64,000 nucleotides of DNA from an uncultured Lachnospiraceae bacterium (GTDB lineage: Bacteria; Bacillota; Clostridia; Lachnospirales; Lachnospiraceae). The DNA lies in NCBI GenBank assembly GCA_902789735.1, contig CADAOZ010000014.1, positions 1 through 64,000 on the forward strand, given 5' to 3'. Of this stretch, positions 61,801-64,000 are shown piece by piece. The translations under genes were made by a program, and so were the position numbers. Numbering within the stretch: position 1 is the first letter of the stretch; every line of letters begins with the position of its first letter. The notes under the pieces are model-generated. The model did no database searches. It worked only from the letters and a program-made list of their open reading frames with translations, and was not told the DNA's origin.

Positions 61801-62649
61801 CCTCTGTATCAGGAGAAGAATATAGCGGTCTGTGCCCATCCGATCGCGCAGCCTACTGTATTCATACCGGTCTTCCCCGGTACCAACTGTGAGTATGATT
61901 CCGCCAGGGCCTTTGAGGCGGCCGGCGCCAGGACCGTGACCAGGGTCTTTACCAACCTTTCGGCGGAAGGCATCCGCGACTCTGTCGCCGCTTTCGCCAG
62001 AGAGATCAGTCAGGCCCAGATCATCATGTTCCCCGGCGGCTTCTCAGCCGGCGATGAACCCGACGGCAGTGCCAAGTTCTTCGCGACAGCTTTCCGCAAC
62101 AGCGCCATCGAGGACGCTGTCATGGATCTGCTGCAGCAGCGGGACGGCCTGATCCTGGGCATCTGCAACGGCTTCCAGGCCCTGATCAAGCTGGGACTGG
62201 TCCCGAACGGCGCATTTACCGGCCAGGACGCCCAGTCGCCTACCCTTACCTACAATACGATCGGCAGGCACATCTCCAAGATGGCCTACACAAAGGTCGT
62301 CAGCAATAAATCCCCCTGGCTGGCAGGCGCGGACCTGGGAGGGGTCTATGTCAACCCCGCTTCCCACGGCGAAGGCCGTTTCGTGGCCCCGAAGGAATGG
62401 ATCGACAGGCTCTTCGCGGCAGGCCAGGTGGCTACCCAGTATTGTGACCCCGACGGAAATATTTCCATGGATGAGGAATGGAACATCAACGGTTCCTTTG
62501 CCGCCATTGAAGGCATTACCTCGCCGGACGGCCGGATCTTCGGCAAGATGGTCCACTGTGAGCGGCGGGGCAGCGGCGTCAACCTGAATATTGTCGGCAA
62601 CCAGGATATGAAACTGTTCGAATCCGGCGTGAATTATTTCCGCGGATAA
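58822..62649 (+). CDS. purL: Phosphoribosylformylglycinamidine synthase, single-chain form
   Basis: 1275 residues, fusing synthetase and glutaminase parts that in many Bacillota are separate PurS, PurL and PurQ. It makes FGAM from FGAR, glutamine and ATP. Landmarks are the TYWSDHCRHTTF motif near residue 215, FKNETHNHPTEIEPFGGAATCLGG, a second half-repeat with GKDSMSGTF, and the C-terminal glutaminase with the nucleophile Cys in LGICNGFQALIKLG. The purE-M-N-D run lies 7.6 kb upstream, so purine genes are split here. The ribosome site GGAGG is ~15 nt before the ATG, a little far. Confidence 0.96.
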   Translation: MSGVRRIYVEKKQPYAVEAQHLKEEITGFLGVDGIEDVRVLIRYDVENISDQVFETACRTVFSEPPVDILYRETIEIPEGARVFSVEPLPGQFDQRADSAVQCVQFLNENEKPVVRTARTYILTGRISDDEFDRIKGNCINPVDSRETGLEKPETLTDVYPEAPDVPVLKGFADMEEAPLRELYASLSLAMTFQDFRFIQDYFAGEEHRDPTMTEIRVLDTYWSDHCRHTTFSTELKNITFEDGYYNTPIETTFRSYQDTREDLYQGREDKFICLMDLALMGMKKLKTDGILTDMEVSDENNACSVVVPIEVDYGNGPETEEWLVFFKNETHNHPTEIEPFGGAATCLGGAIRDPLSGRGYVYQAMRVTGAADPTIPVADTLKGKLPQKKLVNDAAQGYSSYGNQIGLATGEVKEIYHPGYVAKRMEIGAVMGAAARKNVVRENPEPGDIIILLGGRTGRDGMGGATGSSKAHTEQSLTTCGAEVQKGNAPTERKLQRLFRRAEVSRLIKKCNDFGAGGVSVAIGELADGLDIDLDLVPKKYEGLDGTELAIAESQERMAVVVAPKDLDEFMGYAAEENLEAVVVAVVTEEPRLVMNWRGTPIVDISRAFLNTNGAHQETDVTVLMPDEKDNYFKKLASRGVSEVLDQDPEGGSQEHLFAGALLAGLQDLNTCSQKGLVERFDASIGAATVTMPYGGKYQLTETQTMTAKLPVLGGKTDAVTMMSFGFDPYLSSWSPYHGAVYAVTDSIAKIVAAGGDYRKLHFTYQEYFGRMSQEPARWSQPFSALLGAYDAQIGYGIASIGGKDSMSGTFNDIDVPPTLVSFAVDVADVHDVVTPELKKAGDVLVYFKIEKDEYDMPVYEEVKRLYGLVTGMMRDGKITAAYAVDAYGIAPAVARMAFGNRLGVAFSTDRKVRRLFSNGIGNLIVEMNPEAADGLDALDVEYRIIGEITEEPVFTYGDAVLSVDDAVRAWKKPLEKVFPSIAVKDKTPVETPLYQEKNIAVCAHPIAQPTVFIPVFPGTNCEYDSARAFEAAGARTVTRVFTNLSAEGIRDSVAAFAREISQAQIIMFPGGFSAGDEPDGSAKFFATAFRNSAIEDAVMDLLQQRDGLILGICNGFQALIKLGLVPNGAFTGQDAQSPTLTYNTIGRHISKMAYTKVVSNKSPWLAGADLGGVYVNPASHGEGRFVAPKEWIDRLFAAGQVATQYCDPDGNISMDEEWNINGSFAAIEGITSPDGRIFGKMVHCERRGSGVNLNIVGNQDMKLFESGVNYFRG

Positions 62650-62790
62650 GAAAGAGAGATCCGGCCGGCTGCCGGGCGAAAGACGCGCGACGGATCCGCT
62701 GGCACGCCTGTGCCGCTGCATCTGCCGCGCGTTTTACCTTGCGAACCAGGGCAAAACATACTAAACTGTTCCGCAGGAGCGGATTCGGGA

Positions 62791-63480
62791 ATGAATAAAG
62801 TCAATTACAGCAAAGAAACGGAAAAGATCCTGGAACAAATTGCGGCCGGCGCGGGACCGGAGGAGGGACAGGCGCCCCGCCTGCTCCTGCACAGCTGCTG
62901 CGCCCCCTGTTCCAGCTATGTCATGGAATATCTGCGGGAGTATTTTGACCTGACGGTCTTTTATTACAATCCCAATATCACCGCGGAGAAGGAATACAGA
63001 TACCGGCTGGCGGAAGAAAAGCGCCTGATCGAGGCCTACAACCGTCAGGTGGAAGAGGGATCCTTTACGGGCATGCATTCTACGGCAAAGGCCCGCAGGA
63101 TCAAAATCATGGAAAGTCCCTATGACCCGGACAACTGGTATCAGGCCGTCCGGGGCCTGGAAGACTGCAGGGAAGGCGGCAGCCGCTGCTTTGTCTGCTT
63201 TGAGACGCGGCTGCGGGAGACGGCCCGGCAGGCCGCCGCGGAGGGCTTTGACTGGTTCACGACCACGCTGACCATCAGCCCCCTCAAAAACGCCGCCAGA
63301 CTCAACGAGATCGGTCAGAAGTGCGCGGAGGAGTACGGCGTACCCTTCCTGCCCTCTGATTTTAAGAAGAAGGACGGCTATAAAAGGTCGATCGAATTAT
63401 CATCCATGTTCGGACTGTACCGGCAGAACTACTGCGGCTGTGAATTCTCGCGGCGGCAGCAGGATCCGGACAGGGAATAA
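62791..63480 (+). CDS. queH: Epoxyqueuosine reductase QueH
   Basis: 229 residues from the ATG at 62791 (an in-frame start at 62710 lacks a ribosome site). QueH (formerly DUF208) carries out the last step of queuosine synthesis in tRNA, using 4Fe-4S chemistry. Cysteine motifs are HSCCAPCSSYV, CFVCFETRLRETA and YCGCEFS; TISPLKNAARLNEIG and SDFKKKDGYKRSIELS are further family blocks. The argS gene follows after 17 nt. Confidence 0.95.
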   Translation: MNKVNYSKETEKILEQIAAGAGPEEGQAPRLLLHSCCAPCSSYVMEYLREYFDLTVFYYNPNITAEKEYRYRLAEEKRLIEAYNRQVEEGSFTGMHSTAKARRIKIMESPYDPDNWYQAVRGLEDCREGGSRCFVCFETRLRETARQAAAEGFDWFTTTLTISPLKNAARLNEIGQKCAEEYGVPFLPSDFKKKDGYKRSIELSSMFGLYRQNYCGCEFSRRQQDPDRE

Positions 63481-63497
63481 AGCAGGAGGAAATTTAC

Positions 63498-64000
63498 GTG
63501 CGGAAGTTTATTGAAGTCATTTCACAGGAAATGGAGCAGGCGTTCGAAGCGGCAGGCTATGATCCCTCCCTGGGCAGAGTCACTGTTTCCAGCCGCCCCG
63601 ACCTGTGTGAGTATCAGTGTAACGGCGCCATGGCAGGTGCCAAAAAGTATCATAAAGCGCCCTTCATGATCGCGGAGGATGTAGCAGCAAAGCTGCAGGA
63701 TTCAGAGGTGTTCTCCTCTGTAGAGGTCGTACGTCCCGGTTTCATCAATCTGAAGATCGCGGAAGCTTTCCTGACCGTTTATCTGATGCAGATGAAAGAC
63801 GCGGAACGTTTCGGCATGCCCGCCCAGGAGGCCCCTTCCCGGATCATCCTGGACTACGGCGGCCCCAACGTGGCCAAGCCCCTGCATGTAGGCCATCTGC
63901 GTTCCGCGGTCATCGGCGAATCCATCAAACGGATCTGCAGATATCACGGGGAAGAGGTCATCGGAGACATTCACCTGGGTGACTGGGGCCTGCAGATGGG
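63498..64000 (+). CDS. argS: Arginyl-tRNA synthetase (5-prime part, runs off window)
   Basis: The frame is open from a GTG at 63498, 8 nt after AGGAGG, to the window end (167 codons seen). The N-terminal additional domain is followed by the signature DYGGPNVAKPLHVGHLRSAV, the HIGH motif of ArgS, and GDIHLGDWGLQM. The full enzyme is expected to be ~560-600 residues, so about two thirds lie outside. It is probably cotranscribed with queH; both act on tRNA. Confidence 0.95.
   Translation, partial: MRKFIEVISQEMEQAFEAAGYDPSLGRVTVSSRPDLCEYQCNGAMAGAKKYHKAPFMIAEDVAAKLQDSEVFSSVEVVRPGFINLKIAEAFLTVYLMQMKDAERFGMPAQEAPSRIILDYGGPNVAKPLHVGHLRSAVIGESIKRICRYHGEEVIGDIHLGDWGLQM

Overview
The window looks like chromosome of an anaerobic, low-branching Gram-positive bacterium of the Bacillota (Clostridia, probably a GC-rich relative of Lachnospiraceae). 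The indications are strong AGGAGG-type ribosome sites, several TTG starts, an AsrABC anaerobic sulfite reductase, the DapL-DapF diaminopimelate route, a clpC-radA pair, AzlCD, glucan/choline-binding-type GW repeats on secreted proteins, and no outer-membrane genes. The family assignment is inference from gene content; no rRNA is present. No phage, integrase, transposase or CRISPR array was seen.

Layout. 0.4-4.6 kb (minus): an M20 amidohydrolase and a polar amino acid ABC transporter whose binding-protein gene is separated from the permease by an internal terminator. 5.0-10.6 kb (plus): a HisC-like aminotransferase, a small membrane protein, a methyltransferase, dapF, dapL and a SEC-C protein. 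10.7-14.2 kb (minus): two J-domain proteins with TPR-like tails, a DUF5685 protein and a zinc-ribbon membrane protein. 14.2-20.2 kb: two large divergent secreted proteins, a glycerophosphodiesterase and a SASA-type esterase, both carrying GW repeats.

20.4-32.9 kb is a molybdenum/sulfur redox region. On the minus strand lie mobA, a membrane-anchored protein and an ECF-S-like membrane protein, behind a candidate molybdenum-cofactor riboswitch. Divergently on the plus strand run a cytoplasmic molybdopterin oxidoreductase, a 4Fe-4S protein, an FAD/NAD oxidoreductase, a TDT-family permease, asrABC and a FecCD-type ABC importer. Together they describe a soluble NAD(P)H to FAD to Fe-S to molybdenum chain placed beside a siroheme sulfite reductase.

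33.1-34.1 kb holds azlCD (minus). 34.6-57.6 kb (plus) holds valS, folC, an MBOAT/SGNH O-acetylation pair, a small protein, a RidA with an unusual lysine-rich extension, a DMT exporter, pyrF, pyrE, an M29-type aminopeptidase, purE-purM-purN-purD, an SH3/poly-Asp membrane protein, and a gntR-clpC-radA operon in which a YtrA-like GntR regulator stands where ctsR-mcsA-mcsB usually stands. 57.8-64.0 kb holds tRNA-Trp, a TetR regulator, a fused purL, queH and the start of argS.

The most distinctive non-coding features are a family of about 28-nt palindromic repeats that occurs as side-by-side pairs at three distant intergenic sites, a 26-bp perfect inverted repeat with an overlapping 32-bp tandem repeat before valS, a 14-bp-arm palindrome covering the gntR-clpC promoter, and several other short tandem duplications between genes. 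All similarity statements come from recognising motifs by eye; no database search was run.
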